Assembly (NCBI RefSeq): GCF_029024305.1
Contig: NZ_CP118974.1
Location: forward strand, 2,573,069-2,637,068
DNA length: 64,000 bases
Direction of reading: 5' to 3'
Source of the DNA: Mammaliicoccus vitulinus
GTDB taxonomy: Bacteria > Bacillota > Bacilli > Staphylococcales > Staphylococcaceae
Position numbers and translations under genes: made by a program. The notes beneath the pieces are model-generated. The model did not search any database, was not told where the DNA came from, and was given only the letters and a program-made list of their open reading frames with translations. This document shows positions 55,327 to 64,000 of the stretch, one piece after another (the stretch's first letter is position 1; the number at the start of each line of letters is the position of its first letter).

Positions 55327-56495
55327 GCTATTCAAAAGAAACATCACTAATATTAGATTCCACTAGAGGCAATGAACATTTATCAAGCAATCAACCATTA
55401 TATTATTCATCAACATATCACCAACAAACTTTAGGTGGTAATGCTGAATATGATTACGCAAGAAGCGGTAATCCAAATAGACAGCTACTCGAAGAAAAAT
55501 TAGCTGACTTAGAAGGCGGTCAATACGGATTTGCATTCAGTTCAGGTATTGCCGCTATTACAGCAGTATTTTTAACATTAGAACCAGGTGATCACGTCGT
55601 CCTTCCAGATGATGTTTATGGCGGTACGTTCAGATTAACAGAACAAATACTCAAGAAATTCAAAATCGAATTTACAACTGTTGATCAAACAGACTTACAA
55701 CAAGTAAAAGCTGCTGTCCAAGACAATACAAAACTTATCTATGTAGAAACACCTTCTAACCCACTATTTAAAGTGACTGATATAGACGGTGTTAGCCAGA
55801 TAGCTCGTAAAAACAACGCACTTTTAGCTGTAGATAATACTTTCATGACACCACTTGGACAATCTCCATTGAAACTAGGTGCAGATATTGTCATTCATTC
55901 AGCAACGAAATTCTTAGGTGGTCATAGTGATTTAATTGCAGGTGCTGTTATCGTAAACGACCCACAACTTAAAAACGACATTTACTTAATCCAAAATGGT
56001 ACAGGTTCAGGTTTAAGCGTTTATGATTCATGGACACTCGCTAAACATTTAAAAACATTACCTATTAGATTTAAACAATCCGTTTATAATGCGGAACAAA
56101 TTTACAGATATTTAATTGAAAATGAAGCGATTGAAACTGTTTATTATCCAATTACAAGCGACACGCATTTAAGACAAGCTAAAAATGGTGGTGCCGTGCT
56201 TGGATTCAGACTTAAAGATGAATCAAAAGCACAAGCATTTGTCGATCATCTCAATATACCGCTCGTTTCTGTAAGCTTAGGTGGCGTTGAAACCATTCTT
56301 TCACACCCAGCTACAATGAGTCATGCAGCTATTCCAGAAGATGTGAGAGCTGAACGTGGTATAACAAATGGATTATTTAGACTGTCAGCAGGCTTGGAAG
56401 ATGTCAAAGAATTGATTACAGATATCGATTGGGCATTAAAGGAGGCTACATATGAATCTAAAAAAAGCATTGAAGAACCGCATTTTAGTAGCTGA
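55323..56495 (+). CDS. metC: Cystathionine beta-lyase
   Basis: The 390-residue PLP enzyme has SSGIAAITAVF, ETPSNPLFKVTDI and the lysine motif IHSATKFLGGHSDLIAG. It is homologous to MetI and follows it with an ATGA overlap, as in S. aureus metICFE, so it is assigned as the lyase that cleaves cystathionine to homocysteine, pyruvate and ammonia. The last 44 bp overlap the start of metF, which has its ribosome binding site (AAAGGAGG) inside metC. Intact. Confidence 0.94.
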   Translation: MSYSKETSLILDSTRGNEHLSSNQPLYYSSTYHQQTLGGNAEYDYARSGNPNRQLLEEKLADLEGGQYGFAFSSGIAAITAVFLTLEPGDHVVLPDDVYGGTFRLTEQILKKFKIEFTTVDQTDLQQVKAAVQDNTKLIYVETPSNPLFKVTDIDGVSQIARKNNALLAVDNTFMTPLGQSPLKLGADIVIHSATKFLGGHSDLIAGAVIVNDPQLKNDIYLIQNGTGSGLSVYDSWTLAKHLKTLPIRFKQSVYNAEQIYRYLIENEAIETVYYPITSDTHLRQAKNGGAVLGFRLKDESKAQAFVDHLNIPLVSVSLGGVETILSHPATMSHAAIPEDVRAERGITNGLFRLSAGLEDVKELITDIDWALKEATYESKKSIEEPHFSS

Positions 56496-58290
56496 CGGCG
56501 CAATCGGAACAATCCTTTATTCTGAAGGGTTAGACACTTGCCCAGAAAGTTATAATCTGACTCACCCTAAAAAAGTTGAGCAAATACATCGCTCATATAT
56601 AGAAGCTGGCGCAGATGTCATTCAAACGAACACATATGGCGCTAACTTTGAAAAACTACAAGATTTCAATTTAGAACATCGTGTGAAAGAAATACATCGA
56701 GAAGCTGTTCAAATCGCTAAAAAGGCAAGCAATAAAGACACATTTATTCTAGGTACTGTAGGTGGTTTTCGCAACATTAAGAAAAGCCACTTATCTATAG
56801 AAGCCATTCAATACCATACAGAAATTCAAATCGAAACACTTGTTAATGAAGGTGTAGATGGCATTTTATTTGAAACTTATTATGATTTAGAAGAGTTGCT
56901 AACTGTTTTAAAAGATGCAAAAGCTAAATACGATATTCCGATTATCGCTCAACTTACTGCAAGCAATACAAATTATTTGAGAAATGGTACACCTATACCT
57001 GATGCATTAGAAGCTTTATTAAATGAAGGTGCAGATATCGTCGGTTTAAACTGCCACCATGGCCCTTACCATATGATCAAGACATATAAACATATTGAAA
57101 TTCCTGACAATGCCTATCTTTCTTGCTACCCTAACGCAAGTTTGCTGGATTTAGAAGAAAACGACTTAAAATACAATAACAACTCAGAATACTTTTCTGA
57201 TGCAGCTAAAGAACTTGTCAATCAAGGTGTCAGATTAATAGGTGGATGTTGTGGTACAACACCAGAACATATTAAAAAGATAAAGAATATCGTTAAAGAC
57301 TTAACACCTATAAAACATAAAAATGTTATTCCGATAGAAACAAAACAGTATAAAAAGCAAAATAAAAACGAACCAAGTATTAAAGAACTCGTCCAACAAA
57401 GACCAACCGTCATTGTTGAACTAGATACGCCGAAACATTTAGATACAAATAGGTTTTTTGAAGGTATACAAGCGCTTGAAGATGCGGGTGTAGAAGCTGT
57501 AACACTTGCTGACAACTCGTTAGCAAGCGTTAGAATTTCTAACATTGCAGCAGCCAGCATTATAAAACAAAAATATAAAATTAGACCCCTCGTACATTTA
57601 GCATGCCGAGATAGAAATTTAATCGGTCTTCAATCACATCTGATGGGGCTATCCCTTCTAGGCATTAACGATATTTTAACAATTACAGGTGACCCATCAA
57701 AGGTTGGTAATTTCCCTGGTGCAACAAGTGTATTCGATGTCAATTCTAGCGGATTAGCCGAGATTATTACGCAATTTAATCAAGGTATTAACGCTGACGG
57801 AGATACATTAAGAAGTAATACAAACTTCTCTGTTGCTGGTGCATTTAACCCAAATGTAAGACGCCTTGAACCTGCAGTTAAAAGATTAGAAAAGAAAGTT
57901 GAATCTGGCATGGAGTATTTCATTACTCAACCGATTTATGAACCTGAAAGAGTTAAAGAGATATATGAAGCAACAAAACATATAGATGCACCCATTTTTA
58001 TAGGCATCATGCCTATAACGAGCTATAACAACGCACTATTTTTACACAACGAAGTTCCTGGTATTAAATTATCAGAAACTGTTCTCAACGCTTTTGAAAA
58101 AGTTAAAGACGATCGAGACGCAACTCGAAAGCTCAGCATTAGCTTGAGCAAACAATTAATTGATGCAGTACACCAATATTTTAATGGCTTGTACTTAGTT
58201 ACACCATTTTTAAAATATGATTTAACAGTTGAATTAGCAAATTATTCAAAATTAAAAACTGGAACACAAACCAAGGAGGCAATATTATGA
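56452..58290 (+). CDS. metF: Bifunctional homocysteine S-methyltransferase / methylenetetrahydrofolate reductase
   Basis: The 612-residue protein is a fusion. Residues 1-290 are a homocysteine S-methyltransferase ([13 protein letters not shown], zinc cysteines in [10 protein letters not shown] and [11 protein letters not shown]). Residues ~310-600 are a methylenetetrahydrofolate reductase ([44 protein letters not shown]). It supplies methyltetrahydrofolate for MetE and can itself methylate homocysteine. It is embedded in the met operon, overlapping both neighbours. This fusion is standard in staphylococci. Confidence 0.96.
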   Translation: MNLKKALKNRILVADGAIGTILYSEGLDTCPESYNLTHPKKVEQIHRSYIEAGADVIQTNTYGANFEKLQDFNLEHRVKEIHREAVQIAKKASNKDTFILGTVGGFRNIKKSHLSIEAIQYHTEIQIETLVNEGVDGILFETYYDLEELLTVLKDAKAKYDIPIIAQLTASNTNYLRNGTPIPDALEALLNEGADIVGLNCHHGPYHMIKTYKHIEIPDNAYLSCYPNASLLDLEENDLKYNNNSEYFSDAAKELVNQGVRLIGGCCGTTPEHIKKIKNIVKDLTPIKHKNVIPIETKQYKKQNKNEPSIKELVQQRPTVIVELDTPKHLDTNRFFEGIQALEDAGVEAVTLADNSLASVRISNIAAASIIKQKYKIRPLVHLACRDRNLIGLQSHLMGLSLLGINDILTITGDPSKVGNFPGATSVFDVNSSGLAEIITQFNQGINADGDTLRSNTNFSVAGAFNPNVRRLEPAVKRLEKKVESGMEYFITQPIYEPERVKEIYEATKHIDAPIFIGIMPITSYNNALFLHNEVPGIKLSETVLNAFEKVKDDRDATRKLSISLSKQLIDAVHQYFNGLYLVTPFLKYDLTVELANYSKLKTGTQTKEAIL

Positions 58291-60533
58291 CAATTAAAAC
58301 AGCAAATTTAGGATTTCCAAGACTAGGTAAAAAAAGAGAATGGAAAAAAGCCATTGAAAGCTACTGGGCTAAAAAAATAGATAAAGCTGAATTAGATCAA
58401 ACATTGCAAGGTCTGCATAAAGAAATATTAACAATTCAAAAAGAGCACCATGTCGATCAAATTCCTGCTGGTGATTTCTCACTTTATGACCATGTTCTAG
58501 ATACATCATTATTATTCAATATTATTCCAGAACGTTTCCAAGGACGCCCTGTTGACGATGATTTATTATTCGATATCGCTAGAGGTAACAAAGAGCATGT
58601 TGCAAGTGCATTGATCAAATGGTTTAACACTAACTATCACTATATCGTACCTGAATGGGACAACGTTTCACCTAAAGTAAATAACAACGTATTATTAGAG
58701 AAATTCAACTTTTCTAAAGAAGCGGGTGTCAACGCGCACCCAGTTATTGTAGGTCCTGTGACTTATGTTGCTTTATCTAAAGGTGGAGACCAAAGTTTCG
58801 ATGAAAAAGTCAGAACACTTTTACCATTATATAAAGAAGTATTCGAAAGTTTAACTGAAGCTGGTGCAGAATATATTCAAGTAGATGAACCTATTTTAGT
58901 TACTGACGAAGCAAAAGAACTTCAAGACATTACGAAAGAAGCATACGAATTTTTCAACAAAGAAGTACCTTCTACAAACTTAGTATTACAAACTTACTTT
59001 GAACGCGTTGATTTAAGCTTTGTAGGACAATTACCAGTATACGGTCTTGGTTTAGATTTTGTACATGACAATGGATTTAACTTAAAACAAATTAAAGACG
59101 GTTTATTCCCTAAAGAAAAAGCATTATTTGCTGGTATCGTTGATGGAAGAAATGTTTGGGCAACAAACATAGAAGAGAAAAAAGCATTAATAGAATCATT
59201 ACAATCTTATACAGAAGAATTAGTGATTCAACCATCTTCATCTTTATTACACGTTCCAGTTACATTAGAAGAAGAAACATTAGGAGATTCAGTACGCGAA
59301 GGTTTGAGTTTTGCTACTGAAAAATTAGATGAATTATATGCTTTAAAACAATTATTCAATGAAAATGATGACACTTTATACAATGAATTAAAAGCTCAAT
59401 TTGAACGCTTTGAAAGTCAATCATTCAAACAACTTGAATACGATTATGATTCAGTAAAATCAGAACGTTCAACACCATTTAAAGAAAGAAAAGTATTACA
59501 AGATGAAGTATTAAATTTACCAGACTTACCTACAACAACGATTGGTTCATTCCCTCAATCTACAGAGGTAAGAAAATACCGTGCTGATTGGAAAAACAAT
59601 AGAATTTCAGACGAAAAATACGAAGAATTTGTACAAAACGAAATTAAACGTTGGATTGATATTCAAGAAGAAATTGGTTTAGACGTATTAGTACACGGTG
59701 AATTCGAGCGTAACGACATGGTTGAATTCTTTGGCGAAAAATTAAACGGATTCTTAGTAACTAAGTTCGGTTGGGTTCAATCATACGGTTCTCGTGCCGT
59801 TAAGCCACCAATCATCTACGGTGATGTTAAATGGACAGCTCCATTAACAGTTAAAGAAACATTATACGCTCAAAGCTTAACTGACAAACCTGTTAAAGGT
59901 ATGCTTACAGGTCCAGTTACAATTTTAAACTGGTCATTTGAACGTGTTGATATCCCACGTAGCGAAGTTCAAGATCAAATCGCTTTAGCTATCAATGAAG
60001 AAGTACTCGCACTTGAAGAAGCAGGTATCAAAGTTATTCAAGTAGACGAACCTGCATTGCGTGAAGGCTTACCTTTAAGCTCAGAGTACCATGAAGATTA
60101 TTTAAATAAAGCTGTTCATTCATTTAGATTATCAACATCTTCAGTCCAAGATTCAACTCAAATTCATACACATATGTGTTACTCTCAGTTTGGACAAATC
60201 ATCCATGCAATCAAATCATTAGATGCTGACGTTATTTCAATCGAAACATCTAGAAGCCACGGTGATTTAATTCAAGACTTTGAAGACATTACGTATGATC
60301 TAGGTATCGGTTTAGGCGTTTATGACATTCATAGCCCTCGTATACCTACAGAAGAAGAAATTACAGTAGCCATCAATAGAGCACTTCAAAAGATTGACCG
60401 TTCTCTATTCTGGGTAAATCCTGACTGCGGATTAAAGACTAGACAAGAAGAAGAAGTTAAACAAGCATTAACAGTATTAGTCAAATCAGTAGAAAAATTA
60501 CGTCAAGACAGCACAGTTAAACAACCAAATTAA
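58287..60533 (+). CDS. metE: Cobalamin-independent methionine synthase
   Basis: The 748-residue protein has both MetE barrels: the N-terminal half starts [23 protein letters not shown] and the C-terminal half has [16 protein letters not shown], then the zinc-binding segments HTHMCYSQF and NPDCGLKTR with the catalytic histidine and cysteines. It transfers the methyl group of 5-methyltetrahydropteroyl-polyglutamate to homocysteine. It overlaps metF by 4 bp. The frame is intact and length is normal (about 740-750). Confidence 0.97.
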   Translation: MTIKTANLGFPRLGKKREWKKAIESYWAKKIDKAELDQTLQGLHKEILTIQKEHHVDQIPAGDFSLYDHVLDTSLLFNIIPERFQGRPVDDDLLFDIARGNKEHVASALIKWFNTNYHYIVPEWDNVSPKVNNNVLLEKFNFSKEAGVNAHPVIVGPVTYVALSKGGDQSFDEKVRTLLPLYKEVFESLTEAGAEYIQVDEPILVTDEAKELQDITKEAYEFFNKEVPSTNLVLQTYFERVDLSFVGQLPVYGLGLDFVHDNGFNLKQIKDGLFPKEKALFAGIVDGRNVWATNIEEKKALIESLQSYTEELVIQPSSSLLHVPVTLEEETLGDSVREGLSFATEKLDELYALKQLFNENDDTLYNELKAQFERFESQSFKQLEYDYDSVKSERSTPFKERKVLQDEVLNLPDLPTTTIGSFPQSTEVRKYRADWKNNRISDEKYEEFVQNEIKRWIDIQEEIGLDVLVHGEFERNDMVEFFGEKLNGFLVTKFGWVQSYGSRAVKPPIIYGDVKWTAPLTVKETLYAQSLTDKPVKGMLTGPVTILNWSFERVDIPRSEVQDQIALAINEEVLALEEAGIKVIQVDEPALREGLPLSSEYHEDYLNKAVHSFRLSTSSVQDSTQIHTHMCYSQFGQIIHAIKSLDADVISIETSRSHGDLIQDFEDITYDLGIGLGVYDIHSPRIPTEEEITVAINRALQKIDRSLFWVNPDCGLKTRQEEEVKQALTVLVKSVEKLRQDSTVKQPN

Positions 60534-60554
60534 TCAATCATATGAGGTGATGTT

Positions 60555-61298
60555 ATGTCATATCCATTGTGGAACACGCTAAATCAACTAAAAGAATATA
60601 ATTGGATAGATTTAACGCATACTTTTGATTCTGAGTCTCCCCATTTCTCAGCTTTTGAAAATGCAGAAACAAAAACATTATATAAAGTTAAAGATGATGG
60701 TTTCTTTGCGCAATCATGGCAATTCCCTACACAGTACGGTACACATATAGATGCACCGATACATTTTGTAGAACATAAGCGATTTTTACATGAATTAGGC
60801 TTACAAGAAACAGTATTACCTTTAATCGTATTAGATTTTTCAAAAGAAGTGGCTCAAGATTCAGATTTTAGATTAACAAAAGAACATATTCTTCAATGGG
60901 AATCAGAAAATGGTCCTATTGAAAGCGGAACGTTCGTAGCATTCAGAAGTGACTGGTCAAAAAAATGGCCAGACAAAGAACAATTTGAAAATAAAGATAA
61001 AGAAGGTCATGAACACCTCCCAGGATGGTCATTAGATGCCCTTAAGTACTTATTTGAAGAAAGAAAAATCAAATCTATAGGACATGAAACGTTCGATACA
61101 GATGCTTCTTTAGACATTCGTAAACATAACGATATAGTCGGTGAGCGATACGTCCTTGGTTTAGATACTTTCCAAATAGAATTGTTAACCGGATTAGACA
61201 AACTGCCAACACGTGGTGCAGTTATATTAGCCATTAGCCCTAAACCTAATAATGCTCCCGGATTCCCTGTCCGAGCATTTGCTATTACCCCTAAATAA
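60555..61298 (+). CDS. Cyclase-family metal-dependent hydrolase (kynurenine formamidase-like)
   Basis: The 247-residue protein carries the cyclase family signature YGTHIDAPIHF (residues ~61-71), which supplies the metal-binding histidines, and a later GHETFDTDAS. Such enzymes include kynurenine formamidase and isatin hydrolase; some hydrolyse formyl or acyl amides. It lies 22 bp after metE with its own GAGGTGA and no terminator between, so it is likely the last gene of the met operon. S. aureus has a malate-dehydrogenase-like gene at this place instead. The true substrate is unknown. Confidence 0.85.
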   Translation: MSYPLWNTLNQLKEYNWIDLTHTFDSESPHFSAFENAETKTLYKVKDDGFFAQSWQFPTQYGTHIDAPIHFVEHKRFLHELGLQETVLPLIVLDFSKEVAQDSDFRLTKEHILQWESENGPIESGTFVAFRSDWSKKWPDKEQFENKDKEGHEHLPGWSLDALKYLFEERKIKSIGHETFDTDASLDIRKHNDIVGERYVLGLDTFQIELLTGLDKLPTRGAVILAISPKPNNAPGFPVRAFAITPK

Positions 61299-61371
61299 TA
61301 GCACTGCCATATAATATTTTTGAGCGAGTGTTATATGGCAGACTAGCTTCCCTATATTAAATATATATAAG

Positions 61372-61407
61372 AAGAACCTTTCGGTGGAGATCGAAAGGTT
61401 CTTTTTT
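61372..61407. terminator. met operon / cstA terminator
   Basis: AAGAACCTTTCG pairs with CGAAAGGTTCTT, followed by T-run on the plus strand; it lies between the convergent cyclase and cstA genes and can serve both. Confidence 0.92.
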
Positions 61408-61412
61408 CATGA

Positions 61413-62867
61413 TTAGTATTTTGATACTGTTGCAGCGCCAATTTGATGATCTATTTCTATCGCATTCTCACTATTTTTTCTGTATAAATAATAGAAGTAC
61501 ATTGTCCATAAAATTGTGAGACCGATAGATAGCCAATAGCTTAACTTTAAATCCATTCCAAATCCAATAGGCTGACTTAAAATATAAGTGAATATATTCC
61601 ACGTCATAAATAATGCGGGTATTAACGCGACATAGAAATTCTTTTTAGATAACAGCAAGTACATTACACCTATCCACAACGCTATAACAGCTGTCGTTTG
61701 GTTTGCCCAAGAGAAATATCTCCACAAGATTGTAAAGTCCACTGTCGTTAATATAAAGCTAATAATAAACATTGGTATCGCGATAGCAAATCTCTTCCAT
61801 ACTTTCTTTTGACCAATATTAAAGTAATCAGCAAGAATCATTCTCGCACTTCTAAATGATGTATCTCCACTCGTAATTGGCAATACAATAACACCCAGTA
61901 TTGCTAATGTACCGAATACAGATCCAAGTAACATAGTAGATGCTTCACTCACTACAAGAGCCGCTTCACCTTTAGCCAACACTTCTTGTAGGCCACCATA
62001 TCCACCAAATAAACTCATTGCAGCCGCAGCCCAAATCATCGCGATAACACCTTCAGCGATCATCATGCCGTAAAATATTTTGCGACCATTTTTTTCATTA
62101 TTCGTCGTTCTAGAAATTATCGGCGATTGTGTTGCATGGAAACCAGATAAAGCACCACATGTAATCGTAAAGAATAACAATGGGAATATCGGTGCAGAAT
62201 CAGGATGCATATTCTTCAACGTTAATTCTGGAATTTCTGCCCCTGTCATTAATAATCTGATGAAAATACCCACTGCCGAAATCATCAGAACAAAGCCAAA
62301 CACCGGATAAACTTTACCAATAATTTTGTCGATTGGTAAAATCGTTGATAAGAAATAATATAAGAAAATAACAAAAATGATAATACCTAGTGCAATTTTT
62401 CCATCCATTAACGAATGTAACAGTAATGCCGGACTTGTTACAAACACCGTACCCGTCAATAACAATAATAATAACGTAAAGACATTCACTAAATGTCTCA
62501 TCACATTACCTAAAAACTTACCAGCTAATTCAGGTAGATGAGCCCCTTTATTACGAATTGAAATCATACCTGTTAAATAATCGTGGACAGCCCCAGCAAA
62601 TATAGAACCTAATACAATCCATAAAAAAGCAACAGGACCATATAAAGCACCCATAATAGGCCCAAATATCGGTCCTACACCAGCGATATTTAATAATTGA
62701 ATCAGTGAGTTTTTATTTGTCGTCATCGGAACATAATCAATATTATCCCTTTGATCATGAGCTGGTGTCGGACGTTCATCCTTAACGCCAAACATCTTTT
62801 CAATATACTTACCATATGTAAAATAACCTACAATCAATAATACAATAGAAACTAAAAATGTAATCAT
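61413..62867 (-). CDS. cstA: Carbon starvation protein CstA (peptide/pyruvate transporter family)
   Basis: The 484-residue protein has about 13-15 hydrophobic segments and the CstA signature GPIFGPIMGALYGPVAFLWIVLGSIFAGAVHDYLTGM near the N-terminus, followed by SGFHATQSPIISRTT. The family imports peptides or pyruvate under carbon limitation. It is monocistronic and lies between the met operon and noc. A sequence TGTAAGCGTTTACA, typical of a CcpA cre operator, lies just upstream of the start (about 62884-62897) and would explain carbon repression. Confidence 0.9.
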   Translation of the reverse strand: MITFLVSIVLLIVGYFTYGKYIEKMFGVKDERPTPAHDQRDNIDYVPMTTNKNSLIQLLNIAGVGPIFGPIMGALYGPVAFLWIVLGSIFAGAVHDYLTGMISIRNKGAHLPELAGKFLGNVMRHLVNVFTLLLLLLTGTVFVTSPALLLHSLMDGKIALGIIIFVIFLYYFLSTILPIDKIIGKVYPVFGFVLMISAVGIFIRLLMTGAEIPELTLKNMHPDSAPIFPLLFFTITCGALSGFHATQSPIISRTTNNEKNGRKIFYGMMIAEGVIAMIWAAAAMSLFGGYGGLQEVLAKGEAALVVSEASTMLLGSVFGTLAILGVIVLPITSGDTSFRSARMILADYFNIGQKKVWKRFAIAIPMFIISFILTTVDFTILWRYFSWANQTTAVIALWIGVMYLLLSKKNFYVALIPALFMTWNIFTYILSQPIGFGMDLKLSYWLSIGLTILWTMYFYYLYRKNSENAIEIDHQIGAATVSKY

Positions 62868-62883
62868 TGAAATCCCCCTTATT

Positions 62884-62897
62884 GTGTAAGCGTTTAC
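62884..62897. promoter_or_regulatory. Catabolite-responsive element (cre) upstream of cstA
   Basis: TGTAAGCGTTTACA is a near-perfect match to the CcpA-binding consensus WTGNAANCGNWNNCW and is fully palindromic except the centre. It lies 17 bp before the cstA start codon, inside the expected transcript or promoter. Confidence 0.88.
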
Positions 62898-63015
62898 AGA
62901 AAATTATAAATGAATCATTTACAAAATACAATGCTTTGCGCGCAATTTAACAACATTTTAACTTAGTATACATATCAACTTTGATTATGATTTACATAAT
63001 ATTACTTTATTTGCA

Positions 63016-63115
63016 CATTGACCATGCAAGCATGGACTTTACAAAATCAAAAATATAAAAATCACCCAATCCGAACATGACTCAAACGGATTGGGTGATT
63101 TATTTTGAGCAAGAG
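63016..63115. repeat. Composite dispersed repeat, copy E (module mostly lost)
   Basis: Only the last ~25 bp of the ~82-bp module remains (GCAAGCATGGACTTTAC), followed by the CACCCAATCCG-type hairpin (63062-63103) and the shared tail ATTTATTTTGAGCA. It lies downstream of the noc stop codon. Confidence 0.75.
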
Positions 63116-63139
63116 ATTGATGTCCCCAGCTCATTTTAG

Positions 63140-63979
63140 CTATTTTCTTTTATAAACTTTAATCGTAATTTCGTAAAAGTCTTTATGTTCTTCATCGATG
63201 CGCTTAATCTTAATTCCCTCTTTTTCAACATTTTTAATGCTTTGTCCAAGTGAATCAAGGGCTTCTGTAATATCTTGCTCGAATTGGAATTGTTTAGCTT
63301 TTACTTTTTCAGAGCCTCGTATTTTCTTAACACGATCCTCTGTTTGTTTAACGTTTAAATTTTGTGAATGGATGGCTGTTAAGACATCTTGTTGACCGTC
63401 ATCATCTAGACCTAACATCGCTCTAGCGTGTCTTTCTGTTATTTCACCTTTTTGTAGTGAAATTATGATCGGTTCTGATAATTTAAGCAATCTCAATTTA
63501 TTTGCTATAAATGATTGGCTTTTCCCCATACTCACAGCTAAATCTTGTTGTGTAATATCTTCTAAATCGAGAAGCTTTCTATATGCTTCTGCTTCTTCTA
63601 TTGCTGATAAATTTTCTCGTTGAATATTTTCAATTAGTGCTACTGCTGCTGTTTCTTTATCATTTAACGGCTTAATAATTACTTCTGTTTCAGGTAAATC
63701 GTTATGTTTTATTGCACGAAATCTTCGCTCTCCTGCTATGATTTCATACATACCTTCTTCAATTGGACGAACAACAATTGGTTGTAATAATCCATGTTCT
63801 TTTATAGATTGTGCCAATTCTTTAATTTTTGATTCATCGAATACTTTTCTCGGTTGGTAACGGTTTGGCACAATTCTCTCTGTTGAAATTATCGCTACAT
63901 TACCTTCAGCTCGAGCTTCTTCTATGTGTTCTAATTCTTTGTCTTTTAGTCCAAATAATTTAGAAAAAGGCTTTTTCAT
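63140..63979 (-). CDS. noc: Nucleoid occlusion protein Noc
   Basis: The 279-residue ParB-family protein begins MKKPFSKLFGLK, the amphipathic membrane-targeting N-terminus typical of Noc, followed by the CTPase domain (NRYQPRKVFDESKIKELAQSIKEHGLLQPIVVRPIEEGMYEIIAGERRFRAI) and helix-turn-helix (QQDLAVSMGKSQSFIANKLRLL). The GERRF form and the N-terminus separate it from Spo0J at 53 kb. It blocks FtsZ assembly over the nucleoid. In S. aureus and B. subtilis it is followed upstream by rsmG, so oriC is probably beyond the right edge. Confidence 0.95.
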   Translation of the reverse strand: MKKPFSKLFGLKDKELEHIEEARAEGNVAIISTERIVPNRYQPRKVFDESKIKELAQSIKEHGLLQPIVVRPIEEGMYEIIAGERRFRAIKHNDLPETEVIIKPLNDKETAAVALIENIQRENLSAIEEAEAYRKLLDLEDITQQDLAVSMGKSQSFIANKLRLLKLSEPIIISLQKGEITERHARAMLGLDDDGQQDVLTAIHSQNLNVKQTEDRVKKIRGSEKVKAKQFQFEQDITEALDSLGQSIKNVEKEGIKIKRIDEEHKDFYEITIKVYKRK

Positions 63980-64000
63980 CTCAATATACCTACTTTCGTT

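Overview
The window is AT-rich Firmicute DNA and every recognisable core gene is staphylococcal in type: guaA-guaB-pbuX-xpt under a guanine riboswitch, rpsF-ssb-rpsR, ychF, a YkuT-type MscS, spo0J (parB), a T-box-controlled metICFE operon, noc, and a HypR-MerA pair. The order noc ... spo0J - mscS - DUF951 - ychF - rpsF - ssb - rpsR is close to the ancestral Bacillus origin-proximal order. From memory, these blocks are far apart in S. aureus. I therefore infer an early-branching Staphylococcaceae member (Mammaliicoccus/S. sciuri-group or similar), read near oriC. The species is not proven by the sequence.

Layout. 1-9 kb: a YibE/YibF-like membrane pair, a VOC dioxygenase divergent from an MFS transporter, an opine-dehydrogenase-family enzyme, rocD, a TIGR01777 SDR protein, a GNAT protein, and a paired SMR exporter under a guanidine-I (ykkC) riboswitch. 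9.3-19.3 kb: an XRE regulator followed by nine 41-bp tandem repeats, small membrane proteins, a divergent mhqE/mhqD-like pair, TcaA-like zinc-ribbon membrane proteins, a hydrolase, an acyl-CoA thioesterase, a CidR-like LysR regulator and an ABM monooxygenase. 19.5-24.7 kb: the purine operon. 24.8-38.5 kb: a SigB-type stress protein gene, oxidoreductases, NSS and DASS transporters, a coiled-coil HTH protein, a type I pantothenate kinase, a decayed phzF gene, a candidate small RNA and rpsF-ssb-rpsR. 50.6-64 kb: ychF, DUF951, mscS, spo0J with a parS-like site, metICFE plus a cyclase-family hydrolase, cstA and noc.

The main accessory feature is a roughly 12-kb integrative island (38614-50656) inserted in the 3' end of ychF. 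It is bounded by 61-bp direct repeats (60/61 identical) and has a tyrosine integrase beside the ychF-proximal end. The duplicated end restores the ychF reading frame with a synonymous change and a different stop codon. Cargo: a four-part protein (PH-like domain, coiled coils, DUF4041, GIY-YIG nuclease) that looks like a variant of the SNIPE anti-phage nuclease, a serine resolvase coupled to a small membrane protein, a LytM endopeptidase, a hypR-merA hypochlorite/thiol-stress operon, an HNH endonuclease behind a replication-type winged-helix protein, and an antirepressor remnant. Phage-derived mobility functions thus travel with likely defence and host-stress genes.

Intergenic space is rich in structured repeats: an ~82-nt palindromic module with matching GTAAAGTGC/GCACTTTAC ends, and a terminator-like hairpin module whose stem sequence differs between copies while its tail is conserved. 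Both recur at several gene ends.
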